From the NCBI RefSeq assembly GCF_004331175.1, contig NZ_SJOD01000003.1:186001-250000 (forward strand): a DNA stretch of 64,000 nucleotides, in the 5' to 3' direction. Positions 55,206-63,652 of this stretch are shown piece by piece. Under the pieces are notes generated by a model. That model had not been told where the DNA came from and made no database searches. It was given only the letters and a program-made list of their open reading frames with translations. The position numbers and the translations under genes were made by a program. This DNA comes from Acinetobacter sp. ANC 4178. Lineage in GTDB: Bacteria; Pseudomonadota; Gammaproteobacteria; Pseudomonadales; Moraxellaceae. Within the stretch, counting starts at the first letter, position 1, and every line of letters starts with the position of its first letter.

Positions 55206-56114
55206 TTAAAATTGTCGAGCCAATAAGAATTGAGAAATTTGCTCTAATTCTTGCGCTTGCCCTTCAAAAAACTGCAAAGCTGCAAACGCTTGGTCATGCA
55301 AGTTTTGCGCATAAACTTTGGCTGGTTCTAAACCCATTAATGCAGGATACGTCGACTTATCGACCTGTTCATCTTTACCCGCAGTCTTACCGAGTTGTTC
55401 TGTATTGGCAATAATGTCTAAGATATCATCTTGGACTTGAAAAGCCAGACCAATATTTTGCCCATACTGACGTAATTGCGGAATCGCAGGATCCGTGCCC
55501 TGAAAAATCGTCACCGCTGCCATCATAATTGCCGCAGTAATTAAAGCACCCGTTTTATTACGATGAATGGTTTCTAAAGCCTGCTGATCAATTTGCTTGC
55601 CTTCAGCCTGTAAGTCTAGTACCTGCCCACAGACCATTTTTGACGAAGCTGTCGCTAGAATTTGCATTTGCTTAAGTACGATAGACGGGTCAACCGCTTC
55701 ACCTTGGTCAAATAAGCGGCTACCCAAAACTTCAAATGCCATAGATTGTAAAATATCACCAGCTAAAAGCGCAGTATCTTCCCCATAAGCCACATGACAA
55801 GTCGGCTGACCACGTCGCAACTGATCATTATCCATGCAAGGTAAATCATCATGTGCCAAGGAATAGCAATGAATCAATTCTACCGCTACGGCTGCACGAC
55901 GCACGGCTGCCCTATTCTGATTGGGGCGAATTGCTGCTGTGGCATAACATAAGGCTGGACGTACGCGTTTTCCGCCCAACATCACCGCATGATGCACTGC
56001 ACTTTTTAACGGCTCTGGTAAAGAAAAAGCCTGTAATGCGGCAAGAAGATCTTGCTGAATCTGCTGTTGCGCTTGATGCAACGTATTATTTTGTACGTCA
56101 GTTAAAGATGACAC
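55206..56114 (-). CDS. ispA: Farnesyl diphosphate synthase IspA
   Basis: A 302-residue short-chain prenyltransferase making farnesyl diphosphate, the precursor used by IspB and by undecaprenyl diphosphate synthase. The first Asp-rich motif is SLAHDDLPCMDNDQLRRGQPT with the two-residue insertion (DDLPCMD) typical of bacterial farnesyl synthases; the second is FQVQDDILDI. MLGGKRVRP is in place. GTG 56114 with GAGG at the right distance gives a standard N-terminus; the frame reaches back to GTG 56147 without a ribosome binding site. dxs, the usual neighbour, is absent. Confidence 0.93.
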   Translation of the reverse strand: MSSLTDVQNNTLHQAQQQIQQDLLAALQAFSLPEPLKSAVHHAVMLGGKRVRPALCYATAAIRPNQNRAAVRRAAVAVELIHCYSLAHDDLPCMDNDQLRRGQPTCHVAYGEDTALLAGDILQSMAFEVLGSRLFDQGEAVDPSIVLKQMQILATASSKMVCGQVLDLQAEGKQIDQQALETIHRNKTGALITAAIMMAAVTIFQGTDPAIPQLRQYGQNIGLAFQVQDDILDIIANTEQLGKTAGKDEQVDKSTYPALMGLEPAKVYAQNLHDQAFAALQFFEGQAQELEQISQFLLARQF

Positions 56115-56370
56115 ATTTGCCTCGAGTATTTTGCTATACAGCGCCACAAAGATGCTGCATGACCATCAAAGTTCGGATTACTCGTGATTGTACGCTAAAT
56201 GCGAAGCCTGCCATACACCTTGATCTAGATTTGATAAAAGTTAGTTTGATAAATCTTAATGCTATAGACGGCATACTTCATTTCAGCCAAGCAACTTAAA
56301 GTATTCTGCATTAAAACCTACTTCCACTTAGCTCAGACCGTACGTTTCCACACAATGAGAACTCTATTAC

Positions 56371-57336
56371 TTATAAACAAGACTCATGACATCGCTGCTG
56401 TTTTGGGTAGGAATAACATTCGGTATGGGTACTATAATACACGCTATTTTTAAGCCCTTTTTTAGCACAATATAGAGCTTGATCTGCCAACTCATAGAAT
56501 GAGCGAGCAAACATAAATTCCTGAGTATTCACCACACCCACTGAAATAGACAATTCATGCAAAATTTGACCACGGAAATGCTGTCCTAAAATCTCAACCG
56601 AACTGCGATAAACTTCTGCCTGCTCACAACCTTGCTGTAAGGAAAAGTTCGGCAATAAAATCGCAAACTCTTCTCCGCCAATACGATAAATATGATGTGC
56701 AACTTCAATCGGGCTTACATTGAATAATGTCCGTGCCAAAGCTTTGAGCACATTGTCCCCCAAATTTTGCCCATAGAGATCATTCATTTGTTTAAAATTA
56801 TCAATGTCGATCAGCAATAGCGTTAGTTCGGATATTGTATGCTGCGTCATGCCATACAAATAATGTTTTAATTTCAAATCAAAAACACGACGATTAGATA
56901 AACCCGTTAAATGATCCTTTTCACTGATACGTCGAAGTTCTAAATGACTTGCCTCAAACTGAATTTGCTTATGCATTAAATTGGAAATATCTGAACAACA
57001 TAATAAAATAGATTGTACTTCACCATTGTCACTATAATTCGGCTTCAACATGACCCAATAATAGCGACCAAACACTTGATATTCAAAGGGTTCGACTGAA
57101 AGCCCTTGTCTGAAACGTAATACATTTTGACTAAACACCTGAAAGCATGCTTCAGAAAATTGTGCGAGATTTTGTAAATACATCTGCTCAACTGAAACAT
57201 CAAAACCACTTGCAAAAAAGCGATTGGCAAACAAAATATCTCCTGTAGGTGAGAGTAATGCGGTTGCCAAGGGCAAAGAATCTAACACTTCATGGGTATT
57301 AATATTTAAATTATTTTGAAGAGAATGTGCATTCAT
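56371..57336 (-). CDS. PAS-GGDEF diguanylate cyclase
   Basis: A 321-residue signalling protein. Residues 15-130 form a PAS-like sensor domain (DSLPLATALLSPTGDILFANRFFASGF). A short helical linker leads to a GGDEF domain (about 150-310) with DHLTGLSNRRVFD, LLLIDIDNFKQMNDLYGQNLGDNVL and the active site RIGGEEFAILLPNF, so it should make cyclic di-GMP. The inhibitory RxxD site is not present at the expected place. No membrane helix, hence cytosolic. The C-terminus carries an odd Cys/His tail (HTECYSYPKQQRCHESC). Confidence 0.92.
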   Translation of the reverse strand: MNAHSLQNNLNINTHEVLDSLPLATALLSPTGDILFANRFFASGFDVSVEQMYLQNLAQFSEACFQVFSQNVLRFRQGLSVEPFEYQVFGRYYWVMLKPNYSDNGEVQSILLCCSDISNLMHKQIQFEASHLELRRISEKDHLTGLSNRRVFDLKLKHYLYGMTQHTISELTLLLIDIDNFKQMNDLYGQNLGDNVLKALARTLFNVSPIEVAHHIYRIGGEEFAILLPNFSLQQGCEQAEVYRSSVEILGQHFRGQILHELSISVGVVNTQEFMFARSFYELADQALYCAKKGLKNSVYYSTHTECYSYPKQQRCHESCL

Positions 57337-57481
57337 AATACATACATTTTTTTAGGTTAAAGCTACGCAAAATGCTAGCAAAAATTAGGCTCTAAACATT
57401 CAAATATAAAACGGATAGCTTATAAAAATATAATATATACAAATTTATGAATTGCTTATTCATATTTAAGCAATAACCAAT

Positions 57482-57513
57482 AAAAAAGCCCCTATCAACA
57501 AGATAAGGGCTTT
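57482..57513 (-). terminator. Rho-independent terminator of prpF
   Basis: Reading leftward, AAAGCCCTTATC pairs with GATAGGGGCTTT (one mismatch), then a T-run; 21 bases after the prpF stop. Confidence 0.85.
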
Positions 57514-57533
57514 AACAATGTGCTAGAAATAGC

Positions 57534-58724
57534 TTATTTTAAACAATCTTCAGGCACGCGTACCCAGCCTTCCATCAATACGCGAGCACTACGACTCATA
57601 ATGGCTTTTTTCACCTGCCATTGACCATTTTCCAAGATCGCTTGCGCACCCACCCGCAATGTCCCTGAAGGATGTCCAAAACGTACCGCTTCTCGTGCAC
57701 CGCCACCTGCTGCTAAATTTACCAATGTTCCAGGAATTGCCGCAGCAGTACCAATCGCAACAGCAGCCGTCCCCATCATGGCATGATGCAGCTTACCCAT
57801 CGACAATGCACGTACCAGTAAATCGCTATCTGCTTCGGTAATGGCTTTACCACTCGAAGATACATAGGCTTTCGGTTTGGAAACAAAGGCAATTTTGGGT
57901 GTATGTTGGCGTGTAGCCGCTTCAGCAATGTCCTGAATCAAGCCCATCTGCTTTGCACCATATGCACGAATGGTTTCAAAACACTTTAATGCCGCAGCAT
58001 CACCATTAATTGCTTCTTGGAGTTCTGTCCCCGTATAGCCAATATCTTCAGCATTTAAGAAAATCGTCGGAATACCCGCATTAATAAATGTCGCTGAGAA
58101 TGTCCCCACCTCTGGTACTTCTAGCGTATCCACAACATTTCCTGTTGGGAACATGGCACCACCATCTTCACCATCATCCGCAGGATCTAAAAATTCAATC
58201 TGAACTTCCGCCGCGGGGAACGTCACACCATCAAGTTCGAAATCACCTGTTTCTTGAACTTGTCCATTGGTAATAGGTACATGTGCAATAATGGTTTTTT
58301 GAATATTGACTTGCCAAATACGTACCGTACATATGCCGTTTTCAGGAATACGTGCCGCATCCACCAAACCATTGGAAATCGCAAATGAGCCCACAGCAGC
58401 GGTTAAATTACCGCAGTTACCACTCCAATCCACAAAAGGTTGATCGATAGACACTTGTCCAAACAAATAATCGACATCATGCTCAGCTTGTGTACTTTTC
58501 GCTAAAATGACGGTTTTACTGGTGCTTGATGTTGCTCCACCCATCCCGTCAATTTGTTTTGCATACGGATCTGGACTACCAATGACGCGCAGCAAGATTT
58601 GATCACGAATTTTACCCGCCACCTGTGCAGCTTCTGGTAAATCATCGCACTTAAAAAACACACCCTTACTGGTACCGCCACGCATATAAGTCGCTGGAAT
58701 TTTAATTTGAGGAGCGAAAATCAT
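57534..58724 (-). CDS. prpF: 2-methylaconitate isomerase PrpF
   Basis: A 396-residue PrpF, which isomerises the product of AcnD in the 2-methylcitrate route of propionate breakdown. The N-terminus IKIPATYMRGGTSKGVFF, SPDPYAKQIDGMGGATSSTSKTVIL, VDWSGNCGNLTAAVGSFAI and the C-terminal AIMSRSARVLMEGWVRVP match PrpF closely; the cysteine in GNCGN is conserved. AAGGACA precedes the ATG. The usual partners acnD, prpC and prpB are not beside it: an amino acid permease is divergent and a GGDEF gene lies downstream. Confidence 0.94.
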   Translation of the reverse strand: MIFAPQIKIPATYMRGGTSKGVFFKCDDLPEAAQVAGKIRDQILLRVIGSPDPYAKQIDGMGGATSSTSKTVILAKSTQAEHDVDYLFGQVSIDQPFVDWSGNCGNLTAAVGSFAISNGLVDAARIPENGICTVRIWQVNIQKTIIAHVPITNGQVQETGDFELDGVTFPAAEVQIEFLDPADDGEDGGAMFPTGNVVDTLEVPEVGTFSATFINAGIPTIFLNAEDIGYTGTELQEAINGDAAALKCFETIRAYGAKQMGLIQDIAEAATRQHTPKIAFVSKPKAYVSSSGKAITEADSDLLVRALSMGKLHHAMMGTAAVAIGTAAAIPGTLVNLAAGGGAREAVRFGHPSGTLRVGAQAILENGQWQVKKAIMSRSARVLMEGWVRVPEDCLK

Positions 58725-59039
58725 TGTCCTTCTATCCTTCCTGATTCATTTTTTTAACAGATTGCTTCGTTTAAACCTTATCCATCATACTGCTTTTTAT
58801 GAAAAAAAATTGTCTTGCAGGACTTAAGTATAAAAAATCAACGTTTGATCATTTTTTTTACAGCATGCAGAACGATAGAGTCATTTTTTAAATAAATCTA
58901 AACAATTGATTCATCATTCAATTTTATATGTTAAAAAAGAAATACGCATAGTGAAATGATTTGACCGATCGTTCATCTACTAGGCTAAGTGTAATCAATC
59001 CTTTACAATCCATATACATTCATCGTCGGGCTGAGAACT
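58725..59039. other. Intergenic region prpF / AroP-like permease (315 bases)
   Basis: Divergent promoter region, AT-rich, with no ORF or RNA seen. A weak rightward promoter candidate is TTGACC at about 58961 with GCTAAG 17 bases on. GACCGATCGTTC near 58963 contains a short palindrome. Nothing stronger is visible. Confidence 0.4.
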
Positions 59040-60395
59040 TTGAACAATAACTCTTCACAACTTCAGCGTGGCTTAAAGAACCGTCACATCCAACTTATCG
59101 CCATGGGTGGCGCAATTGGTACAGGCTTATTCTTAGGTTCCGCACAGGTTATCCAATCTGCAGGTCCATCCATCATTTTAGGCTATGCCATTGGTGGTTT
59201 AATTGCATTTTTAATTATGCGTCAGTTGGGGGAAATGATTGTCCATGAACCTGTTGCTGGTTCATTTAGTCATTTTGCTTATCAATACTGGGGCAAATTC
59301 CCTGGCTTCCTTGCTGGTTGGAATTACTGGATTCTGTATATTTTAGTGGCGATGACTGAACTCACCGCAGTCGCTAAATATATTAATTACTGGTGGCCTT
59401 TTATCCCTGCATGGGCTTCGGTACTGTTCTTCTTCGTTGTCATCACCCTCATTAACTTGGGTAATGTAAAGTTCTATGGAGAGTCGGAATTCTGGTTAGC
59501 AATTATTAAAGTTGCTGCCGTCATTTCCATGATTGTATTCGGTTTATATTTATTATTTACCGCAGACGCAAACTCAACGGCTTCATTTAGCAACCTTTGG
59601 ACACACGGTGGATTCTTCCCGAATGGCTTTGAAGGTCTATTTTATATGTTGGCTTTCCTAATGTTCGCCTTTGGGGGGATTGAACTGATTGGGATGGCAG
59701 CAGCAGAAGCTAAAGATCCTGAAAAGACGATTCCTAAAGCCATCAACCAAGTTGTGTTCCGTATCCTGATTTTCTATGTGGGTTCATTGACTATTCTGTT
59801 GTCTTTAGTGCCTTGGAACCAATTGGATTTGGGTGGTTTGGACAAAAGTCCATTCGTGATGATTTTTAGCCAAATGGGCATTCAATGGGCCGCGCATTTA
59901 CTGAATTTCATTATTCTAACTGCGGCTTTATCTGTATATAACAGTGGGATGTATGCCAATAGCCGTATGTTGTTTGGTTTAGCGGAACAGGGAAATGCGC
60001 CAAAAGTTTTCTTGAAAGTGAACAAACAAGGGGTGCCAATTCCTGCGGTATTGTTCTCGGCATTGCTCATTTTCGGTTGCGTATTGTTAAACTACTTTGT
60101 CCCTGAAGATGCGCTTGGTCATTTAATGTATATCGTTGTGGGTGCATTGGTATTGAACTGGGCAATGATTAGTTTGACACATTTAAAATTCCGTCAAGCC
60201 ATGAAAGCCAGCTCAACTCTAACTAAATTCCCTGCGCTTTGGTCACCAGTAAGCAACTATTTAGTCCTGATCTTTATTGCAACTGTGCTATACATTATGT
60301 GGACGCAAGGCTTTAAAGAGTCTGTACTGATGATTCCAGTGTGGATTGTGTTAATGCTAATCTTCTTTAAAATGATTAAACCAACCAAGAGCTAA
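59040..60395 (+). CDS. AroP/ProY-type amino acid permease
   Basis: A 451-residue amino acid transporter of the AAT group within the APC superfamily, with 12 membrane helices. LQRGLKNRHIQLIAMGGAIGTGLFLGSAQVIQSAGPSIILGYAIGG is the invariant start; FAFGGIELIGMAAAEAKDPEKTIPKAINQVVFRILIFYVGSL is the helix 6 region. The start codon is TTG at 59040 with GAGAA upstream; the first in-frame ATG is inside helix 1. Aromatic amino acids, proline or GABA are possible substrates. A terminator follows. Confidence 0.92.
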   Translation: MNNNSSQLQRGLKNRHIQLIAMGGAIGTGLFLGSAQVIQSAGPSIILGYAIGGLIAFLIMRQLGEMIVHEPVAGSFSHFAYQYWGKFPGFLAGWNYWILYILVAMTELTAVAKYINYWWPFIPAWASVLFFFVVITLINLGNVKFYGESEFWLAIIKVAAVISMIVFGLYLLFTADANSTASFSNLWTHGGFFPNGFEGLFYMLAFLMFAFGGIELIGMAAAEAKDPEKTIPKAINQVVFRILIFYVGSLTILLSLVPWNQLDLGGLDKSPFVMIFSQMGIQWAAHLLNFIILTAALSVYNSGMYANSRMLFGLAEQGNAPKVFLKVNKQGVPIPAVLFSALLIFGCVLLNYFVPEDALGHLMYIVVGALVLNWAMISLTHLKFRQAMKASSTLTKFPALWSPVSNYLVLIFIATVLYIMWTQGFKESVLMIPVWIVLMLIFFKMIKPTKS

Positions 60396-60413
60396 GTAAC
60401 TTTGGGTTGAATT

Positions 60414-60449
60414 TAAAAAAGTTATTGCCTTGGCAATAACTTTTTTTTT
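60414..60449 (+). terminator. Rho-independent terminator after the permease
   Basis: AAAAAAGTTATTGCC and GGCAATAACTTTTTT form a near-perfect stem with a tiny loop and nine T. Confidence 0.95.
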
Positions 60450-60481
60450 GCTTTAAAATCAGGTACATTATTTCCACTTTA

Positions 60482-60557
60482 GCGCCCTTAGCTTAACTGG
60501 ATAGAGCAGTTGCCTCCTAAGCGACCGACGTGGGTTCGAGTCCCGCAGGGCGCACCA
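60482..60557 (+). tRNA. tRNA-Arg (anticodon CCT)
   Basis: A 76-base cloverleaf with encoded CCA. The acceptor stem is GCGCCCT / AGGGCGC with discriminator A. The anticodon stem GTTGC / GCGAC encloses the loop CTCCTAA, so the anticodon is CCT and it reads AGG. The T-loop is TTCGAGT. The anticodon position was read by hand from the stem pairing. tRNA-Arg genes are frequent integration sites, and an integrase remnant follows 100 bases downstream. Confidence 0.96.
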
Positions 60558-60657
60558 TTTTATGGTTTATTTTGATTTTAATTGATCTTATTAAATATCT
60601 TGTAGACTAATATTTTTACACTACAAAATTTTATATGCAAAACCTTGTACTGTAAAA

Positions 60658-60995
60658 ATGCCCAAGATAGTCAAAAGTCTCACCGATAGTAAGATCAAAA
60701 GCCTCAAAGCAGATCCAAACCAGCACCAACGAATTTCAGATGGTTGGGGGCTTTATCTATTCATTCACAAAAATGGTTATAAATATTGGAAGTTTGACTA
60801 CAGTCGCCCTTACACTAAAACACGTAATACCATTACATTAATTTTGGTATCTACCCAACGACTAGCCTTGCAGAAGCTCACATTAGAAGAGATGAAGCCC
60901 ATAACCGTGCCAAACATTTAGAGAAGAGAAAAGAGATGATGCAGAGATGGGCTGATTATTGTGGAAAGATAAAAACTGATCGTAACTTTCTTTAA
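60658..60995 (+). pseudogene. Tyrosine-recombinase (phage/island integrase) remnant
   Basis: From ATG 60658 the frame encodes an integrase N-terminal arm-binding domain (LTDSKIKSLKADPNQHQRISDGWGLYLFIHKNGYKYWKFDY). Around 60840-60850 the frame is lost; in the next frame the family sequence resumes as FGIYPTTSLAEAHIRRDEA. It then joins HNRAKHLEKRKEMMQRWADYC, which is the very C-terminal end of such integrases, and stops at 60993-60995. The whole catalytic domain is missing. So it has one frameshift and one large internal deletion: a scar of an element inserted at tRNA-Arg. Confidence 0.85.
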
Positions 60996-61006
60996 TTTTT
61001 AGAAAC

Positions 61007-61078
61007 AGTAATTGTTACTATCCCCTCTTAGAGTTAGTTTCGTATATTAAAATATGTTACTATTATTTCAGTAGTAAC
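61007..61078. promoter_or_regulatory. Two GTTACT palindromes upstream of the second HxlR gene
   Basis: AGTAA-TT-GTTACT-like repeat at 61007-61020 and GTTACTA / TAGTAAC at 61056-61062 and 61072-61078 (nine-base spacer). They lie 21-92 bases before the ATG and are likely autoregulatory sites. Confidence 0.5.
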
Positions 61079-61098
61079 TTTTAAATTGATTAATTCTT

Positions 61099-61539
61099 AT
61101 GAGCAAAAATACCAGTCTTGAAGTCTGTCCAATTGCAAGAAGTCTTTCAGTTCTTGGCGATGCTTGGAGCATGCTAATCTTACGAGATGCACATACAGGT
61201 TTTACTCGATTTGACCAATTTCGTAAAAGTTTAGGTATTGCTCCCACAATGCTAACGAAACGTTTGTCTGTTTTAGTTGATGAAGGACTACTTGAAAAAC
61301 GGCAATATTCTGAACATCCGCCACGTGAAGAATATGTACTCACTCAAGCAGGCCAAGATTTTCTACCAGTTCTGTTTGTGATTGGAGCTTGGGGACGTAA
61401 GCATAAACCGTTTGAAAATCCTGAAAAAATGCCTATATTCCTTGATGCTAAGAATGGTACTGAAATTAAGCCTATTGTGATTGATCAAGTGACGGGAGCC
61501 GAAATTGGCACTCGAGCTATTCACCAACAAACTGAATAA
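61099..61539 (+). CDS. HxlR-family transcriptional regulator
   Basis: A 146-residue winged-helix regulator. The N-terminal Cys is in LEVCPIARSLSVLGDAWSMLILRDA; the helix-turn-helix is FDQFRKSLGIAPTMLTKRLSVLVDEGLLEKRQYSEHPPREEYVLTQAGQDF. A C-terminal extension (about 105-146, KPIVIDQVTGAEIGTRAI) is typical of the longer HxlR members. It lies next to the integrase scar and converges on the old yellow enzyme operon, which may be its target. Own palindromes precede it. Confidence 0.93.
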   Translation: MSKNTSLEVCPIARSLSVLGDAWSMLILRDAHTGFTRFDQFRKSLGIAPTMLTKRLSVLVDEGLLEKRQYSEHPPREEYVLTQAGQDFLPVLFVIGAWGRKHKPFENPEKMPIFLDAKNGTEIKPIVIDQVTGAEIGTRAIHQQTE

Positions 61540-61575
61540 AGCTAAAAAAGCACTCAATATGGGTCATACTGATCA

Positions 61576-61610
61576 GTTAAGGAGTTTGGTCATAAACGCC
61601 TTAACTTTTT
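61576..61610 (+). terminator. Rho-independent terminator after the HxlR gene
   Basis: GTTAAGG-A-GTTT pairs with AAAC-G-CCTTAAC around loop GGTCAT, followed by five T. Confidence 0.88.
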
Positions 61611-61690
61611 GGTTCTTCACAACCGAGTCTTACATTTTTTAAATCCAATATTTGGAGCTCATCTATTACTTTAGATAAGCCCAAATGAGA

Positions 61691-61732
61691 AACTCAAAAT
61701 ATATTTTGAGTTCGCAAGAAAGGCATCTTGCG
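61691..61732. repeat. Two adjoining perfect hairpins in the 417-base gap before the old yellow enzyme
   Basis: AACTCAAAAT and ATTTTGAGTT (two-base spacer, 61691-61712) are immediately followed by CGCAAGA and TCTTGCG (six-base loop, 61713-61732). No T-run follows. The gap 61540-61956 otherwise contains the HxlR terminator, this structure and the terminator at 61881; only a 27-codon ORF from 61559 is seen, without support. Confidence 0.6.
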
Positions 61733-61880
61733 ACGCAGTGCGCCTCACCGCAAAACTCGCCAAATACCTTTTATTGATTAATAAATTGCAGAAACTGTAC
61801 TTTTCCAAAGTAGTCTTTCCTCGAACAATTGCGGATGACGTTTTCACATATCGAATAACATCATGAATTTAAAAAATAAA

Positions 61881-61910
61881 ATGCCAGTCAATTTCTTAAC
61901 TGACTGGCAT
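61881..61910 (-). terminator. Rho-independent terminator of the old yellow enzyme gene
   Basis: Reading leftward, ATGCCAGTCA / TGACTGGCAT around a ten-base loop, followed by TTTTATTTTTT. Confidence 0.9.
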
Positions 61911-61956
61911 GACTCAATATAAGTGCCTTTTTATACGGTTTATTTTAATGATCGAT

Positions 61957-63210
61957 TCATGATTTTATTCGAGTACGCTGCGTCGCATACGTTCCCCAAC
62001 CACTGCGTAAAACTGACTTGATAAATGCCCATAAGCCACTCTCTTTAGGTTTGGGTGCTTTACCTTGAGCAATACGGTTAAGTTGTCGGGTGTACCACAG
62101 CACTTCCATAATTCCAAGATGATCGATTTTTTTAATGCCAGTCTTAATCGGTTGAACCTTTTGTTTGCTATTGGTTCCTGCTAACAAATATTTTGCTGCA
62201 TCTGGATCTATTGCCATAAGCCTTGCAATTCCGACAACATCAAATGCATTAGATTCTAACGCTTGATTCATTCCCTCCGCACTTCTAAAGCCACCTGTAA
62301 CCATTAATGGTGTTGTTACACGCTTTCTCACTTTTTCAGCAAAATCAATAAAAAATGCTTCACGCGCAATGGTTGAAGATTTCTGCGGTGCTTTAGCTAC
62401 ACCAGACTCATAAGTACCACCTGAAATTTCAATCAGGTCAATCCCTGCGGCTGCTAATGCCTTAATGACCTCTAAAGAATCCTCTTCAGTAAATCCACCC
62501 TTTTGGAAATCAGCGGAGTTGAGTTTTATGGCAATTGGAAAATCTGCACCGACCTGTTTTCGTATTTCTGTATAAACGGACATTAGAAATTTACGACGCT
62601 TTTCAGGTGTACCACCCCACTCGTCAGTTCTTAAATTGTGTAATGGTGATAAGAATTGATTAATCAAATATCCATGTGCAGCATGGATTTCAACACCACT
62701 GAATCCAGCCTTTTTACATATCACTGCACTACGACCAAAGCGTTGAATAATCTCTATGATCTCATCATGAGTTGCTTCATCGGGAGTCGCAAATAAAGAT
62801 TGCATTTCAGCCCCAAATGGCACAGCCGATGCAGAAATATTACGGACATTTAATCCTTTTGGTGATTGTTTCCCCGGATGGTTGAGTTGCGCCCACAATT
62901 GTGAACCTTGCTCGGTAACGCATTTCGCCCACTTCTTTAAACTTTCAAAATCACGCTCATCTTCAATCACAACATTGCCAGGCTCACCTAAGGCACGTCG
63001 ATCAATCATAATGTTGCCCGTGATAATCATGCCAATCCCTGATGATGCCCAACGCTGATATAGCCGAACATGTTTTTCGTTTGGATTATTGGAATAACTG
63101 GCTAAAGTTTCACTGGTTGCAGCCTTCGCTAACCGGTTTGGAATGATGACACCATTCGGTAAAGTTAAAGGCTGATTCAAAAGATTCGTTTTTAATTGCA
63201 GATGAGTCAT
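61957..63210 (-). CDS. NADH:flavin oxidoreductase, old yellow enzyme family
   Basis: A 417-residue FMN-dependent ene-reductase-type barrel. NRLAKAATSETLAS begins the barrel, AQLNHPGKQSP is the FMN/substrate loop, GVEIHAAHGYLINQFLSPLHNLRTDEWGG is the strongest family mark, and LMVTGGFRSAEGMNQALESNAFDVVGIARLMAIDP holds the FMN phosphate site. It is the single-domain form without the Fe-S/FAD half of 2,4-dienoyl-CoA reductase. A C-terminal extension (about 360-417, basic) is unusual. It lies 65 bases downstream of an SCP2-like gene on the same strand. Confidence 0.92.
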   Translation of the reverse strand: MTHLQLKTNLLNQPLTLPNGVIIPNRLAKAATSETLASYSNNPNEKHVRLYQRWASSGIGMIITGNIMIDRRALGEPGNVVIEDERDFESLKKWAKCVTEQGSQLWAQLNHPGKQSPKGLNVRNISASAVPFGAEMQSLFATPDEATHDEIIEIIQRFGRSAVICKKAGFSGVEIHAAHGYLINQFLSPLHNLRTDEWGGTPEKRRKFLMSVYTEIRKQVGADFPIAIKLNSADFQKGGFTEEDSLEVIKALAAAGIDLIEISGGTYESGVAKAPQKSSTIAREAFFIDFAEKVRKRVTTPLMVTGGFRSAEGMNQALESNAFDVVGIARLMAIDPDAAKYLLAGTNSKQKVQPIKTGIKKIDHLGIMEVLWYTRQLNRIAQGKAPKPKESGLWAFIKSVLRSGWGTYATQRTRIKS

Positions 63211-63275
63211 GGCTTATCTCACACAGTTAAAGAGGGTTTTGAATGGGGTTGAATAAAGTCCACTAAACTTTGAAA

Positions 63276-63605
63276 CTACATCACATCCACAAAATTTCCG
63301 GTAATGACAAGGTCTTGTGTTTTAAGTGCAGTTAGAAACGTATTGACACTATCTTTCGCTGACAACACGGCAAAACCCGTACTACCTGTTTTAAAGGTAA
63401 AGGTAAAACTTGGAGATTTAGTTTGTCCTGCGTGAGAACTTATCTTGCCATTTTTGACTTCAAAATAACGCCCTTCACCACTTGCCGTCTGGATTTGGAA
63501 TGTGACATTTTTATCGTTCACATAAGCCGCACATTTCGGATTCTTTTTTACCGCACGCTGCATGAGCTTGGTCAGTATCCACAGCAATAATTTAAATTTC
63601 ATCAT
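63276..63605 (-). CDS. Small SCP2-like protein
   Basis: A 109-residue protein with a short hydrophobic, basic N-terminus (MMKFKLLLWILTKLMQRAVKKN) and a core resembling the SCP2 lipid-binding fold (VTFQIQTASGEGRYFEVKNGKISSHAGQ, SPSFTFTFKTGSTGFAVLSA, DLVITGNFVDVM). It could be membrane-associated. It stands between the hydrolase and the oxidoreductase and may hand them a hydrophobic substrate; that is inference. Family placement is by pattern only. Confidence 0.7.
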   Translation of the reverse strand: MMKFKLLLWILTKLMQRAVKKNPKCAAYVNDKNVTFQIQTASGEGRYFEVKNGKISSHAGQTKSPSFTFTFKTGSTGFAVLSAKDSVNTFLTALKTQDLVITGNFVDVM

Positions 63606-63652
63606 TTTTATCTTCTTGATTCATCAAATTGAATGGACCGAACTCATGGGCA

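Noticed and set aside
55853-56299. 148-codon rightward frame opposite ispA
   Set aside because: Overlaps most of the ispA N-terminus, has no recognisable domain and no ribosome binding site.
61559-61642. 27-codon ORF after the second HxlR gene
   Set aside because: It runs through the terminator at 61576-61610 and has no support.
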